Assembly: GCF_003946025.1 (NCBI RefSeq) | Contig: NZ_RHNR01000006.1 | Coordinates: 1-64,000, forward strand | Direction: 5' to 3' | Length of the DNA: 64,000 nt | Source of the DNA: Lacticaseibacillus songhuajiangensis | GTDB taxonomy: Bacteria; Bacillota; Bacilli; Lactobacillales; Lactobacillaceae | Shown: positions 50,830 through 59,705 of the stretch, in pieces | Numbering within the stretch: the first letter of the stretch is position 1 | How the letters are laid out: each line of letters starts with the position of its first letter | Made by a program: the position numbers and the translations under genes | Notes under the pieces: generated by a model | The model's database searches: none | What the model was told of the DNA's origin: nothing | Seen by the model: only the letters and a program-made list of their open reading frames with translations

Positions 50830-52296
50830 TTAATCGAATTCTTCCGCCCACTTGAACCCGTCGCGTTCCAGCAACTGGTCCGCTTCAGCAGGACCATGGC
50901 TACCGGCTGCGTACGTTGCCAGCGGGGCATCATCATCCCAAGCCTGGCGCACGACGTCCACGTACTTCCAGGTGGCGTCTTGTTCCTGCCAGCGGGTGAA
51001 GTTGGTCTGGTCACCCATGAGCGCGTCCTGAATCAGACGTTCGTAGGCTTCTGGGGCTTCATCAATCTTGTCCTGCGGGTAACGGAAGGACAAGGGATCC
51101 TGGCGCAGCGCGTATTCACTACCCATCGTCTTGCCATTGAGCGTCAAGGTGTAACCCTGCTCCGGTTCAACGAACACGGTCAAACGGTTCGAACGTGCTT
51201 CATTGCAACCCACGGCGTCAAAAATATTGTGCTCAAGCGGCTTGAAGTTGATGCTGATTTCGGTTGCCTTACGCGGCATCCGCTTCCCAGTGCGCACATA
51301 GAACGGCACACCCGCCCAGCGCGAATCACTGAGCATAATGCGGCCAGCCACGTAGGTTTCAATTTGAGAGTCACTCGCCACACCGTCTTCTTCGCGGTAA
51401 GCAGGCTGATCGCCGGCGGCCACGTATTGGCCGCGCACCCAATCGCGTTTTGCTTGTTCCGGCGTGAGCACTGGCAGGTTGGCAAAGAGTTCATTCTTAG
51501 CCGCGTGCACCGCTTCTGGTGTGAAGGTATCCGGCTGCCGCATGGCCACGTAGGCAATCAGCTGCATGATGTGGTTCTGGACCATATCGCGCAGGGCGCC
51601 CGCAGTCTCGTAGTAGCCCGCGCGTTCTTCAACACCGACGTTCTCGGACAGGGTGATCTGCACGTCGCTGATGTAATCCTTGTTCCAGATTGGCGTCAGC
51701 AGCGGGTTGGTGAAGCGCAGCGCCAGCAGGCCCTGCACCATTTCCTTACCCAGGTAGTGGTCAATACGGTAGATTTGGTCTTCGTTGAAGGCCGCACCGA
51801 TGGAGTCGTTCAGCTCCTTAGCACTGGCAAAATCACGACCGAATGGCTTTTCAATAATCAGACGGTTGTAGCCACTTGGCGACAGAAGCTTTTCGCTGCG
51901 AATATGACTAGCAATCGTGCCGAAGAAACGCGGTGCCATCGCCATGTAAAAGAGGCGGTTGCCGCCAGCCCCATACTGCTCGTCCAACTTGTTGGAGAGG
52001 TTCTTGAGCGTCACGTAATGATCCGCGTCAGTCACATCATGACTCTGGTAGTAGAAGTGGCTCGCGAAACGTTGCACAGCGTCAGCGCTGGTATTAGGTT
52101 CATTTTCCAAACTACCGGCGACAATCTCGCGGTAGAATTCATTGGTCCATGGCCGGCGCGCAGTCCCAATCACGGCAAAATGTTCGCCAAGCACACCACG
52201 GCGGAAGAGTTGGTACAAGGATGGGTAGAGCTTGCGGCGGGCAAGGTCCCCCGACCCACCGAAAATCGTAATAATACTGCATTGTTCCTTCGGCAT
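50830..52296 (-). CDS. zwf: Glucose-6-phosphate 1-dehydrogenase
   Basis: A 488-residue enzyme oxidising glucose-6-phosphate with NADP, the entry to the oxidative pentose phosphate route. The nucleotide motif is FGGSGDLARRKLYPSL, the active site YRIDHYLGKEMVQGLLALRF, with IQLTL-like DVQITLSENVGVEERAGYYE downstream. Length is typical. It starts 33 bases after the mntR stop on the same strand with TTAGGAG upstream, so they are likely co-transcribed. Confidence 0.97.
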   Translation of the reverse strand: MPKEQCSIITIFGGSGDLARRKLYPSLYQLFRRGVLGEHFAVIGTARRPWTNEFYREIVAGSLENEPNTSADAVQRFASHFYYQSHDVTDADHYVTLKNLSNKLDEQYGAGGNRLFYMAMAPRFFGTIASHIRSEKLLSPSGYNRLIIEKPFGRDFASAKELNDSIGAAFNEDQIYRIDHYLGKEMVQGLLALRFTNPLLTPIWNKDYISDVQITLSENVGVEERAGYYETAGALRDMVQNHIMQLIAYVAMRQPDTFTPEAVHAAKNELFANLPVLTPEQAKRDWVRGQYVAAGDQPAYREEDGVASDSQIETYVAGRIMLSDSRWAGVPFYVRTGKRMPRKATEISINFKPLEHNIFDAVGCNEARSNRLTVFVEPEQGYTLTLNGKTMGSEYALRQDPLSFRYPQDKIDEAPEAYERLIQDALMGDQTNFTRWQEQDATWKYVDVVRQAWDDDAPLATYAAGSHGPAEADQLLERDGFKWAEEFD

Positions 52297-52328
52297 ATTG
52301 ACTACTCCTAATCTTTAATCCACTTTAC

Positions 52329-52997
52329 TTAATCAATTGTGGCCGCGTGCTCGATTTTGTCAACAAACACGTTCTCCGCATTTGCTGTCTGCACGGTCAG
52401 CACTTTCTTGGTCCGCGAGTTGCGCACCGTCATCAAGGTCGGCGTTGCTTGCAAAACGTAGACGAAATCACCAAGTTTGAGGTCCAGGGCGCTCAAGTAA
52501 TCCAGCAGCGCTGCCTCATCAATGACGCGCGCGACAACGGCCTTATCTCCGACCACCATCGTCGACATCTGGGCAAAATGTTGCTTCTTGTAATGCCCGT
52601 TGGCGTCCGGAATCACCCCGCCGTGCGGGCAGGTCTGCGGCCGTTGCAACAGGTAGTCCAGCCGGTTAGCTAGGTCATCGGTCGTGGCGTGTTCAAGCGC
52701 CTCGGCCTCCTTGTGCAGGGCATCATACGGGTAGAGCAGCTGCTTCATGAGAAAGACTTCCCAGAGGCGGTGGTTACGCACCAGACGTGCCGCAATTTTG
52801 TTACCCGTCTTGGTGAGCTGAATACCTTGGTAGGGTGTATGGGTCACGTAGCGTTGCTTGACCATTTTGGTGACCATCTCGCTCACTGATGCCGCAGAGA
52901 CATTCAGGTGCGTGACGATTTCTTTATTGCTGACAGTGTGGTCATCGCCGCCGAGCTCCATAATAATTTTTAGATAATCTTCCTCGTTCGGAGTCAT
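52329..52997 (-). CDS. mntR: DtxR/MntR-family metal-dependent regulator
   Basis: A 222-residue repressor. The N-terminal winged helix (EEDYLKIIMELGGDDHTVSN, LNVSAASVSEMVTKM) is followed by the dimer domain with metal ligands (LVRNHRLWEVFL, HKEAEALEH, CPHGGVIP) and a C-terminal FeoA/SH3-like domain (about 150-222). This longer, three-domain form is the lactic acid bacteria type that controls manganese or iron uptake. No transporter is adjacent. The metal specificity is inferred. Confidence 0.85.
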   Translation of the reverse strand: MTPNEEDYLKIIMELGGDDHTVSNKEIVTHLNVSAASVSEMVTKMVKQRYVTHTPYQGIQLTKTGNKIAARLVRNHRLWEVFLMKQLLYPYDALHKEAEALEHATTDDLANRLDYLLQRPQTCPHGGVIPDANGHYKKQHFAQMSTMVVGDKAVVARVIDEAALLDYLSALDLKLGDFVYVLQATPTLMTVRNSRTKKVLTVQTANAENVFVDKIEHAATID

Positions 52998-53310
52998 GCG
53001 TATCCCCTATTCGTTATATTCACTAGTCTATTATGCTATAAATCCCGCCAAAAAGACACGTGCAGCACCCTAAATGCTGTCCGAATTGGCGAATTTATGA
53101 CAAATTCCGAATGGTCTGGTTGCGCGAGCGGGGATGGTCAGGGAAGTTCGGCGGCGATTGCGTTGCCGTGGCTTATTTTTTCGTAGTGTGCCGCAATAAT
53201 GAGAAATCGCGGCCGCAATCGACCGCCCGTCATGTTCGCTTAATTACCGCCTTTACAGCCTTTCCATCAATCGCAAGCAGTTTATCGCGACACCAGTTGA
53301 TAATTACGTA
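52998..53310. other. Intergenic region between mntR and the methionine T-box
   Basis: Contains the divergent promoter area of mntR (CATAAT-like -10 near 53030) and a 200-base stretch with no supported ORF. A small inverted repeat GAATTT-ATGAC-AAATTC lies near 53090. Nothing else is recognised. Confidence 0.4.
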
Positions 53311-53339
53311 TTGACACAATGAGTAATCAGGGTTAAATT
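53311..53339 (+). promoter_or_regulatory. Promoter of the methionine T-box transcript
   Basis: TTGACA, 17-base spacer, TAAATT. Confidence 0.7.
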
Positions 53340-53384
53340 AATTGCAATCACATGGCAACGAAGGAATAAGTACCAAGAGCGTGC

Positions 53385-53621
53385 ACGCAGAGAGTCGGCG
53401 GGTGGTGAAAGCCGGTTACATCAACTTGGAAAAATGGTTCTGGAGTCATTTTCGCCGCGAGCTTCGGTTAGCGGCGTTCGGGAGCGCCCGTTACCGCGCA
53501 CCACTATCGGTTCTCTTTGGCAGAATCCGTAGTGACTGAGCAACTGCGTGTGAACGCAGCTGAAATTCGGGTGGTAACACGCACATTGCGTCCCGGGGAC
53601 TTCGGTCTCCGGGACTTTTTT
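53385..53621 (+). promoter_or_regulatory. T-box riboswitch (methionine) leader
   Basis: Stem I is recognisable from AGAGAGTCGGCGGGTGGTGA followed by AAGCCGG. ATG at 53434-53436 in GGAAAAATGGTTC is the likely methionine specifier. The T-box sequence GGTGGTAACACGC is at 53570-53582, and the terminator (GTCCCGGGGAC-TTCG-GTCTCCGGGAC then TTTTTT) spans 53590-53621. Uncharged tRNA-Met should induce the downstream gene. Confidence 0.88.
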
Positions 53622-53673
53622 GTTTCTGAGACCAATCGCTGTCACACTTACACAAAATTTTGGAGGAATACTC

Positions 53674-54783
53674 ATGACAACACTCAACTACAAATTCGAT
53701 CAGGTTGGTTCCTATCTGCGCCCCGCCGCATTGAAGCAGGCGCACGCTGACTTCGCAGACGGCAAGATTGACGCCCAGCAGCTGACAGACATCAAGCACG
53801 CGGCCATCAAAGGCCTCGTTGCCGGCGAAATTAAGGCCGGCCTCAAGGGCATCACGGATGGTGAATTCAACCGCTCTTGGTGGCACCTCGACTTCCTCTG
53901 GAACCTCACCGGCGTCGACAAGTACGACTACGAAGCGTCCTACAAGTTCCACGGCAGTAAGACCCGCACCGACAACGTGGAGCTCACCGGCAAGATTGCG
54001 GCTAACCCCGAACACCCCTTCTACGCTGACTTTGACTACCTCAAGTCCCTACTGCCGGCCGGCGTTGAACCTAAGGTCACCATCCCATCCCCAAGCATGC
54101 TCTTCCGCGACAACCGCTCCGACAACTGGCACCAGTTCTACGCCACTTGGGGCGCTTACCTGAACGACCTCGCTCAGGCTTACCATGACACCCTGCAGCA
54201 GTTCTACGCTCGCGGTGCCCGTTACGTTCAGTTGGACGACACCACTTGGGCATTCCTGATTGCCCGTCTTGGTGAGAACAATGACAACCCCAGCGAATTC
54301 ACCAAGTACGCACAGATTGCTGAAGACGTTGTTTACGTGGTCAACAAGGCGCTCGCTGGCCTGCCAGAAGATCTGAAGGTCTCCACCCAAATTTGCCGTG
54401 GGAACTTCAAATCCACTTACCTCTTTGAAGGCAGTTACGCCCCCGTTGCCGCATACCTCGGCCAGCTCCACTACAATGCCTTCTTCCTGGAATACGACAA
54501 CGCACGTGCCGGCGACTTCTCGCCGCTGGCCAAGATCTGGAACGACCGCGAAGACGTTGAAATCGTCCTCGGACTGGTCACCAGCAAGTTCCCTGAACTG
54601 GAAAACAAGGCTGAAGTTGAAGCGCGCATTAAGGAAGCAGCCAAGTTCGTCCCACTCAGCAACTTGGCACTGTCCACCCAGTGTGGGTTTGCTTCCACCG
54701 AAGAAGGCAACCAGCTCACCGAAGCCGACGAATGGGCTAAGCTCGGCCTCATCCGCGAGATCAGCGAAGACGTTTGGGCTTAG
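53674..54783 (+). CDS. MetE C-terminal-like methyltransferase (YxjG/YxjH type)
   Basis: A 369-residue protein of the cobalamin-independent methionine synthase catalytic-domain family, without the N-terminal half of MetE. QVGSYLRPAALKQA, GITDGEFNRSWWHLDF, YVQLDDTTWAFL, STQICRGNF (zinc His/Cys usually HxCxGN; here Q-I-C-R-G-N) and LSTQCGFAST with the zinc Cys fit the family. Homologues use alternative methyl donors to make methionine. The methionine T-box upstream supports this. ATG has TTGGAGG upstream. Confidence 0.9.
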   Translation: MTTLNYKFDQVGSYLRPAALKQAHADFADGKIDAQQLTDIKHAAIKGLVAGEIKAGLKGITDGEFNRSWWHLDFLWNLTGVDKYDYEASYKFHGSKTRTDNVELTGKIAANPEHPFYADFDYLKSLLPAGVEPKVTIPSPSMLFRDNRSDNWHQFYATWGAYLNDLAQAYHDTLQQFYARGARYVQLDDTTWAFLIARLGENNDNPSEFTKYAQIAEDVVYVVNKALAGLPEDLKVSTQICRGNFKSTYLFEGSYAPVAAYLGQLHYNAFFLEYDNARAGDFSPLAKIWNDREDVEIVLGLVTSKFPELENKAEVEARIKEAAKFVPLSNLALSTQCGFASTEEGNQLTEADEWAKLGLIREISEDVWA

Positions 54784-54812
54784 ATTGACCGCGACAAACT
54801 AAAACAGTACTA

Positions 54813-54852
54813 AAAACGGGACGCATCCGGTCAAGAGGATGCGTCCCGTTTT
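54813..54852. terminator. Bidirectional terminator
   Basis: Perfect 16-bp stem AAAACGGGACGCATCC / GGATGCGTCCCGTTTT with 8-base loop, between the methyltransferase gene and the convergent crcB pair. Confidence 0.9.
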
Positions 54853-54880
54853 AATTTTGGTGCAATCAAAACGTTGAATT

Positions 54881-55222
54881 CTACAGTAATGTGCCGAGCA
54901 GATAGGCCGCAATTCCGAGCAGTGGGGTCCCCAGATAATACGTCCACGCCTGTACGTACCGCTTTTCGCGCAAGAGCACGACAGTATCCACCATGTAAGT
55001 TGAAAAAGTCGTGAAGCCGCCGCAAAAGCCGGTGGCCAATACCAGTTGCCCAGTAGCCGGCAAGGCTTGTTGTGCCAGCACGGCAAACAGGAACGCGCCA
55101 AGGCAGTTAATCAGGAGTGTCGCCAGTGGCAAGTCTGGCCACAACATTTTGCCCAGATTGGTGACGAAATAACGCAGGCAGGCGCCCAGGCCCGCCGCGC
55201 CGGCCAGAAGAATCATCGTCAT
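54881..55222 (-). CDS. crcB: Fluoride channel FluC/CrcB, second of pair
   Basis: A 113-residue protein with four membrane helices. GACLRYFVTN near the N-terminus, INCLGAFLFAVL and TGFCGGFTTFSTYMVD are the family motifs, including the Phe-box and Na-binding region. Fluc channels export fluoride as dual-topology dimers. Its start overlaps the other crcB gene by four bases, so the two products probably form a heterodimer, as often in Gram-positives with paired genes. Confidence 0.93.
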   Translation of the reverse strand: MTMILLAGAAGLGACLRYFVTNLGKMLWPDLPLATLLINCLGAFLFAVLAQQALPATGQLVLATGFCGGFTTFSTYMVDTVVLLREKRYVQAWTYYLGTPLLGIAAYLLGTLL

Positions 55223-55614
55223 GCGCGTGGTCGCCTCCCCATTCGTTGGGCGAGCAACATCCCCGCCAGTGCCAGCAATAACCCGCCAATTAGCGACAAC
55301 GCAAGATAGCCAAAAGCAAGCACTGCCGCGCTATTCCGCATGACGGGCACCGTTGCGCCCATGAGTGTCGAGAAGGTCGTGAAGGCGCCGATGAGGCCAG
55401 TACCGAGCAGCAGAAGCAGCCAGTCGGGCAGATCAAAGCGCTCAGCAGCAGAGTAAGTGAGAAAAGACAGCAGGAAGCTGCCCAGCCAATTCACGAGTAG
55501 CGTCGCTTCTAAACTGTTTGGTGCCAGTAGCCGCCCCACAGCATAACGTGCCAGCCCACCCAAACAACCGCCGGTAAATACAGCTAGGTAACGCACGGCC
55601 TGTTCTTTCGTCAT
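55219..55614 (-). CDS. crcB: Fluoride channel FluC/CrcB, first of pair
   Basis: A 131-residue four-helix protein with GGLARYAVGR, LVNWLGSFLLSFL and GTGLIGAFTTFSTLMG, the same motifs as its partner. GGAGGACGACC precedes the ATG. I see no fluoride riboswitch motif in the ~70 bases upstream, so expression may be constitutive. Confidence 0.93.
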   Translation of the reverse strand: MTKEQAVRYLAVFTGGCLGGLARYAVGRLLAPNSLEATLLVNWLGSFLLSFLTYSAAERFDLPDWLLLLLGTGLIGAFTTFSTLMGATVPVMRNSAAVLAFGYLALSLIGGLLLALAGMLLAQRMGRRPRA

Positions 55615-55686
55615 GTGGTCGTCCTCCTTGCAAACAATAATCCTTATAGTTTAGTGCAGGTGCGCAGCAGCGACAAGTGATCAACA

Positions 55687-55723
55687 CAAAAAGGTGAACC
55701 GCCACTGGCAGTTCACCTTTTTT
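55687..55723 (-). terminator. Terminator of the ABC exporter operon at 55.7-58.2 kb
   Basis: AAAGGTGAAC / GTTCACCTTT stem with T-rich minus-strand tail. Confidence 0.85.
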
Positions 55724-55746
55724 GCCGCAACTCTATATTTTGCCTA

Positions 55747-57435
55747 TCAGTGCTCCGACGATTCAACGGCGCGCACGTTGAACACCACCCCGCGGTCAAA
55801 CATGCGGGTGCTGCCGAGCGCCATGAGCGCGCCCACGACCAGCACAATACCCGCGAGAATCCAGGAGTGCAGAAACGCACCAAGGAACATCAATCCCATG
55901 TCGACTGGAATAATCAAGAGCATCACGCCCATCATGCTGGAAGTCCCCTTCTGGTTACTGGCGTCAAACAGCTGTGAAAACGGCAGGTGCGTGTGCACCA
56001 TACTGCGACCCATCAGCAAGGTGATGCCGTACAGAGACAGCAGTACGCCGATGCCAGCAATCAACGTTTGCAAGCCGCCAATCAGGGCAAAGATGACCAC
56101 CAGCGGCAGACACAGTGGCAAAATTAACCGTGCGAACAACACCTTCATGCAGGCGCGCAGGAAGCGGCCATCATGGCGCAACGGCACCCGCTGGAACAGG
56201 CGCATCGCTTCCGGCTGACTGGAAAAACCGAGGTTGTAGATGGCAACCGGCAACGCCAGGTTAAACATGAGGAGCGCGTACGCCCCGCCGCGCCCGATGC
56301 TCTGCAGCAAACTGTGCAGGCTGGCGCCATCATCACCCATCGTGACCAGGAAGACAACCGGAATGATTAGTGAGTATGCGAGTTGCGGATACACACGCAG
56401 CTTGAAGTCGCGTTCTTCGCGGAGCACGCGCCAGGCAAAATCAAAGTAGCCGCGCTCCTCATCGCCGCGCGTGAACAGCTTGCGGCAAAAGCGCACGTAC
56501 CAACCGTCATGCCGCGGGGCATCGCTCGACTGATCCAACTTGGCCAGGTATTGCTCAAACCGGCTGGAGTTATGCCAGAACAAAACGGTGAGCGCAATCG
56601 TCACACCAAATGCCAGCACCGTCAGCAGCACGTTCAGTAGATTAAAATCGCCAGCGGTGAGCAGCACCGGACCTGCAAACCAGCTGGGCAAAGCGAGCAG
56701 GTAGTAGCCCGCTTGCACGTGCCCCAATGCCCCCAAGGCGTCAGCCATGTGCGGCAAGACCTGTCCAGCCAGGTAAATACCAACAACCATGACAATCTGC
56801 ACCATGTTCAAAATATTCTTCAGGCGTTCGCCGTCAAAAAAGCGCAGGACCAGCAAGTAGACAAAGAGGGCCAGCATGAAGGAAAACAGCCCCAAGAGTA
56901 AGAGCGCGACGGCCCCGCCGATCACCGCGACTGGTCCGTAATGCACAACTAGCGCCACCACACTCGGTAGCCCGATGGCAATCACGTTCAGCAACAGGTA
57001 GAAGCCGACCACCGTCAGCCGCGCCGCACTCAGGGTGCGTTCACTGACGCCCCGCGCAACAAACAGCGGCCGGTCGCGCGGATCCAGCATCAAACTGGAG
57101 TAACTGGTCAGCATGGTCAGGAATACCATCACGAAAATCGTGGCAAAAACCGTGCTCAGTGCGAACAGATGCGGCAAAGGGATGAGCAAAAACAGGCCAA
57201 TCAGCACGCCAAAAAACAGGTACAGCAAGAAAGAATTACGTAAATCATGGTTGCCGCTGCCCGCCTTTTTTTGCGTGTTAAAGCCCAGGCCCACGTGATC
57301 ACGACTGGCGAGCGCGAATTTGGTCTGGACAATTAAGCGGTACTGCTGATAATTAATGCCCAGCTTACTGATGCGGCGAGCGTTTTTATCCAGAAACTGC
57401 ATCACCTGCGGCAAAACTTCGCTACTCATCGCCAT
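55747..57435 (-). CDS. ABC transporter permease, large multispanning
   Basis: A protein of about 562 residues with around 12 hydrophobic segments, in two blocks separated by a cytoplasmic stretch with RFCRKLFTRGDEERGYFDFA. No periplasmic-binding or exporter-specific motif is visible. It overlaps the ATPase gene by 14 bases (ATG at 57435, or 57429 two codons later, after GGAGGGCGG). It probably forms a dimeric ABC-2-like exporter with that ATPase. Substrate unknown. Confidence 0.8.
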   Translation of the reverse strand: MAMSSEVLPQVMQFLDKNARRISKLGINYQQYRLIVQTKFALASRDHVGLGFNTQKKAGSGNHDLRNSFLLYLFFGVLIGLFLLIPLPHLFALSTVFATIFVMVFLTMLTSYSSLMLDPRDRPLFVARGVSERTLSAARLTVVGFYLLLNVIAIGLPSVVALVVHYGPVAVIGGAVALLLLGLFSFMLALFVYLLVLRFFDGERLKNILNMVQIVMVVGIYLAGQVLPHMADALGALGHVQAGYYLLALPSWFAGPVLLTAGDFNLLNVLLTVLAFGVTIALTVLFWHNSSRFEQYLAKLDQSSDAPRHDGWYVRFCRKLFTRGDEERGYFDFAWRVLREERDFKLRVYPQLAYSLIIPVVFLVTMGDDGASLHSLLQSIGRGGAYALLMFNLALPVAIYNLGFSSQPEAMRLFQRVPLRHDGRFLRACMKVLFARLILPLCLPLVVIFALIGGLQTLIAGIGVLLSLYGITLLMGRSMVHTHLPFSQLFDASNQKGTSSMMGVMLLIIPVDMGLMFLGAFLHSWILAGIVLVVGALMALGSTRMFDRGVVFNVRAVESSEH

Positions 57436-58240
57436 CACCGCCCTCCGTCGCTGGGGCATCCGCGGTGATACCCATGAGTTCATCAGCAAAGGCCCGCGCC
57501 CGCTGACCGTGTTCGGAGTAGCCGGTCATCGCATTAAACAGTTCCTGCAAACTCGTATCGGCGTCGCGGTTCAACTCAGCGAACGGCCCGTCTGCCACCA
57601 CCGTGCCGCCGTTGAGCAAAATAATGCGGTCGGACAATTTCTGCACCACGTCCATGATGTGGCTGGAGTAGAAGATGGTCTTGCCGCGGCTACGTAGTTC
57701 GCGCAGAATCTGCTCCACCAGCAGCACCGCGTTGGCATCCAAACCATTCAGCGGTTCGTCCCAGAACAGAATATCGGGGTTATGAACCAAACTAGCGATA
57801 ATGAGCACCAGTTGCCGCATCCCCTTAGAGTAGGACACCAAGCGCCGATCAAGCGCTTCGCCGAGGCCCACAATCGCCGCCAGTTTCTCGGCGCGCGTGC
57901 CGGCCAGTTCGGCGTCCATCCCGTACAACTGACCCACCAGCTGTAAGTATTCGCGCGCGGTCAGTGCGTTAAACACGTCGGCTCCTTCCGGCACGTACCC
58001 AATGCGCCGCTTATACTCACCAGTGCGCACGTCAATCGATTTGCCGAAGAGCTCAACGCTGCCGCTGTCCGCGTCCAGTAAACCGAGCACAATTTTGACC
58101 GTTGTGCTCTTCCCCGCGCCGTTCGGTCCGATGTACCCCACAATCGTCCCGGGTGCGATGTCAAAATTCACGTCATCCAGCACCACCTTGCTACCGAATT
58201 GCTTGTGCAGATGGTGCAGGCTAATTGCATAATCCGTCAT
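57422..58240 (-). CDS. ABC transporter ATP-binding protein
   Basis: A 272-residue ATPase with Walker A IGPNGAGKSTTVKI, signature SYSKGMRQL, Walker B ILFWDEPLNGLDANA and H-loop YSSHIMD. It is followed by an ATPase-specific C-terminal extension ending in an acidic tail. The YVPEGADVFNALTAREYLQL stretch is typical of CcmA/NatA-type ATPases that pair with large permeases. GAGGAGC lies just before the ATG. Confidence 0.9.
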   Translation of the reverse strand: MTDYAISLHHLHKQFGSKVVLDDVNFDIAPGTIVGYIGPNGAGKSTTVKIVLGLLDADSGSVELFGKSIDVRTGEYKRRIGYVPEGADVFNALTAREYLQLVGQLYGMDAELAGTRAEKLAAIVGLGEALDRRLVSYSKGMRQLVLIIASLVHNPDILFWDEPLNGLDANAVLLVEQILRELRSRGKTIFYSSHIMDVVQKLSDRIILLNGGTVVADGPFAELNRDADTSLQELFNAMTGYSEHGQRARAFADELMGITADAPATEGGDGDE

Positions 58241-58462
58241 AATTGCTCCTCCAAATTGTCTGGCGACTTGCGGCCAACCTCCCGCCCGCCATTATTTTGT
58301 CCAACAATTCCCGAAGCTGCGGGAACTGATTGCAACCAGTATACCCCGCGCTTTACACTTGTGATAGGTATTTCCGATAGTGAATTTTCCGGTCTATACC
58401 TGAATTCCCCAGCGCGATGTGGTTTAATAGAATAGTTACCTTTAATAAGTGGCAAATATGCA
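58241..58462. other. Intergenic region upstream of the ABC operon
   Basis: Divergent spacer with no convincing gene. The 72-codon minus-strand open frame (to 58455) has no ribosome site and unusual composition. The promoter of the ABC operon must lie here but I cannot place it with confidence. Confidence 0.35.
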
Positions 58463-58641
58463 GGGGCTGCGAGAAAAGGCGGTTAGAAACTCTACGATGT
58501 CCATCGCTCTAAATGCTGAAGCATTAAGACCGTTTGGCCGGTGTACAAGGTAGTGCCTTGTACGTAGGTTTCTCTCCGATGTCCATTGCACTAACATTGC
58601 TAAAGCAATGAGTGCAATTGGCTACCTTTTGGAGCGCGACC
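58463..58641 (+). repeat. Family B structured repeat, copy B3
   Basis: Arms GGCTGCGAGAAAAGGCGGTT and CTACCTTTTGGAGCGCGACC. It contains two copies of the GATGTCC hairpin module: ATCG.. with AATGC-TGAA-GCATT, and ATTGCACT / AGTGCAAT around ATTGC-TAAA-GCAAT. A third hairpin GTACAAGG / CCTTGTAC lies between. The same GTGTACAAGG start opens the stem of B4. It lies upstream of folD and could influence its expression. Confidence 0.82.
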
Positions 58642-58685
58642 AAGGTCTGACTCCGGAGCACAGCCCTACTGGAGGTAGTTAGTAT

Positions 58686-59564
58686 ATGAACATCGTTATG
58701 CGAGCCAAGGCAGCCATCGCCGCGCTCGAATCCAGCATGCAGGCGGACGCCCAGCGTGCCACCACGGCACTTGGCCGCAAACCCGGCTTGGCCGTCGTGG
58801 TGGTCGGCGCCGATCCGGCCAGTGCCATCTACGTGCGCAGAAAGCAAAAGCGGGCCGAAGCACTGGGCGTGAACGCACAGACCGTCGCCCTGCCCGCCAC
58901 CGTCACTCAAGGCGAGCTTCTTGAGACCGTGCAGAACCTCAACGCGGACACCAAGGTGGACGGTATCATCGTGCAACTGCCGCTACCCGCGCAGATTGAC
59001 AACGATGCTGTCATCAACACGATTGCTGACGACAAGGACGTCGACGGCTTCACCCTGCGGACCACCGGCCGCCTCTGGACACTGCCTAAGGGTAGTCGCG
59101 AAGAAGTTGGCCCTTGCACGCCGCTCGGAATCATGGCACTGCTCGACTTTTATCAGCTAGATGTTGCCGGCAAACACGCGGTCATCATCGGCCGTTCTAA
59201 CATTGTCGGCAAGCCCATGGCGGCCATGCTCATGAACCGCGGCGCCACCGTCACGATTGCCCACTCCCAGACGCAGCATCTGCACGAACTTTTGCGCAGT
59301 GCCGACATCATTGTTGCGGCTACCGGCCGGATGCACATGGTCACGGCAGCGGACGTCAAGCCCGGCGCCATCGTGATCGACGTGGGGATGAACCGCTACG
59401 TTGACGAAGGCGGCAAGAAACACCTCACCGGCGACGTGGATTACGACGCGGTGGCGCCCATCGCTGGCGCCATCACACCCGTTCCGGGCGGCGTTGGCCC
59501 GATGACCGTCAACATGCTGATGAAGCAGACCATCGCCCGCGCGCTGGCCAAAACGCAAGCTTAA
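58686..59564 (+). CDS. folD: Methylene-THF dehydrogenase / methenyl-THF cyclohydrolase FolD
   Basis: A 292-residue bifunctional enzyme of one-carbon metabolism. SAIYVRRKQKRAEALGV holds the catalytic Lys, DGIIVQLPLP the conserved folate-site block, CTPLGIMALL and IIGRSNIVGKPMAAML the NADP region, and PVPGGVGPMTVNMLM the C-terminal signature. CTGGAGG precedes the ATG. glyA follows 140 bases later, so both supply C1 units; they may share a transcript. Confidence 0.97.
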   Translation: MNIVMRAKAAIAALESSMQADAQRATTALGRKPGLAVVVVGADPASAIYVRRKQKRAEALGVNAQTVALPATVTQGELLETVQNLNADTKVDGIIVQLPLPAQIDNDAVINTIADDKDVDGFTLRTTGRLWTLPKGSREEVGPCTPLGIMALLDFYQLDVAGKHAVIIGRSNIVGKPMAAMLMNRGATVTIAHSQTQHLHELLRSADIIVAATGRMHMVTAADVKPGAIVIDVGMNRYVDEGGKKHLTGDVDYDAVAPIAGAITPVPGGVGPMTVNMLMKQTIARALAKTQA

Positions 59565-59648
59565 TGGAGGACTAAACCCCAAAGAAATTCCTAACTCATG
59601 CACCACCATATCGAAGAATTCGCACAGCTGTTAAATACACAGTCACGA

Positions 59649-59683
59649 GTAGGTTGTCAGCATCGCCTTTTTACGCAACCTAC
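59649..59683 (+). promoter_or_regulatory. Hairpin in the glyA leader
   Basis: GTAGGTTG and CAACCTAC form a perfect 8-bp stem whose 3' end lies six bases before the GGAGG ribosome site of glyA. It may modulate translation or mark an mRNA processing site. No known riboswitch motif is visible. Confidence 0.4.
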
Positions 59684-59705
59684 CCCTAATGGAGGATTTT
59701 CAATT

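Noticed and set aside
50896-52311. 471-codon plus-strand open frame across zwf
   Set aside because: Antisense shadow of zwf; no recognisable protein motif.
55615-55690. Fluoride riboswitch upstream of the crcB pair
   Set aside because: I looked for the conserved GGNGAUGG and CUGAUG blocks and did not find them.
58237-58455. 72-codon minus-strand frame upstream of the ABC ATPase
   Set aside because: No ribosome site, no family resemblance, and it occupies the expected promoter region.
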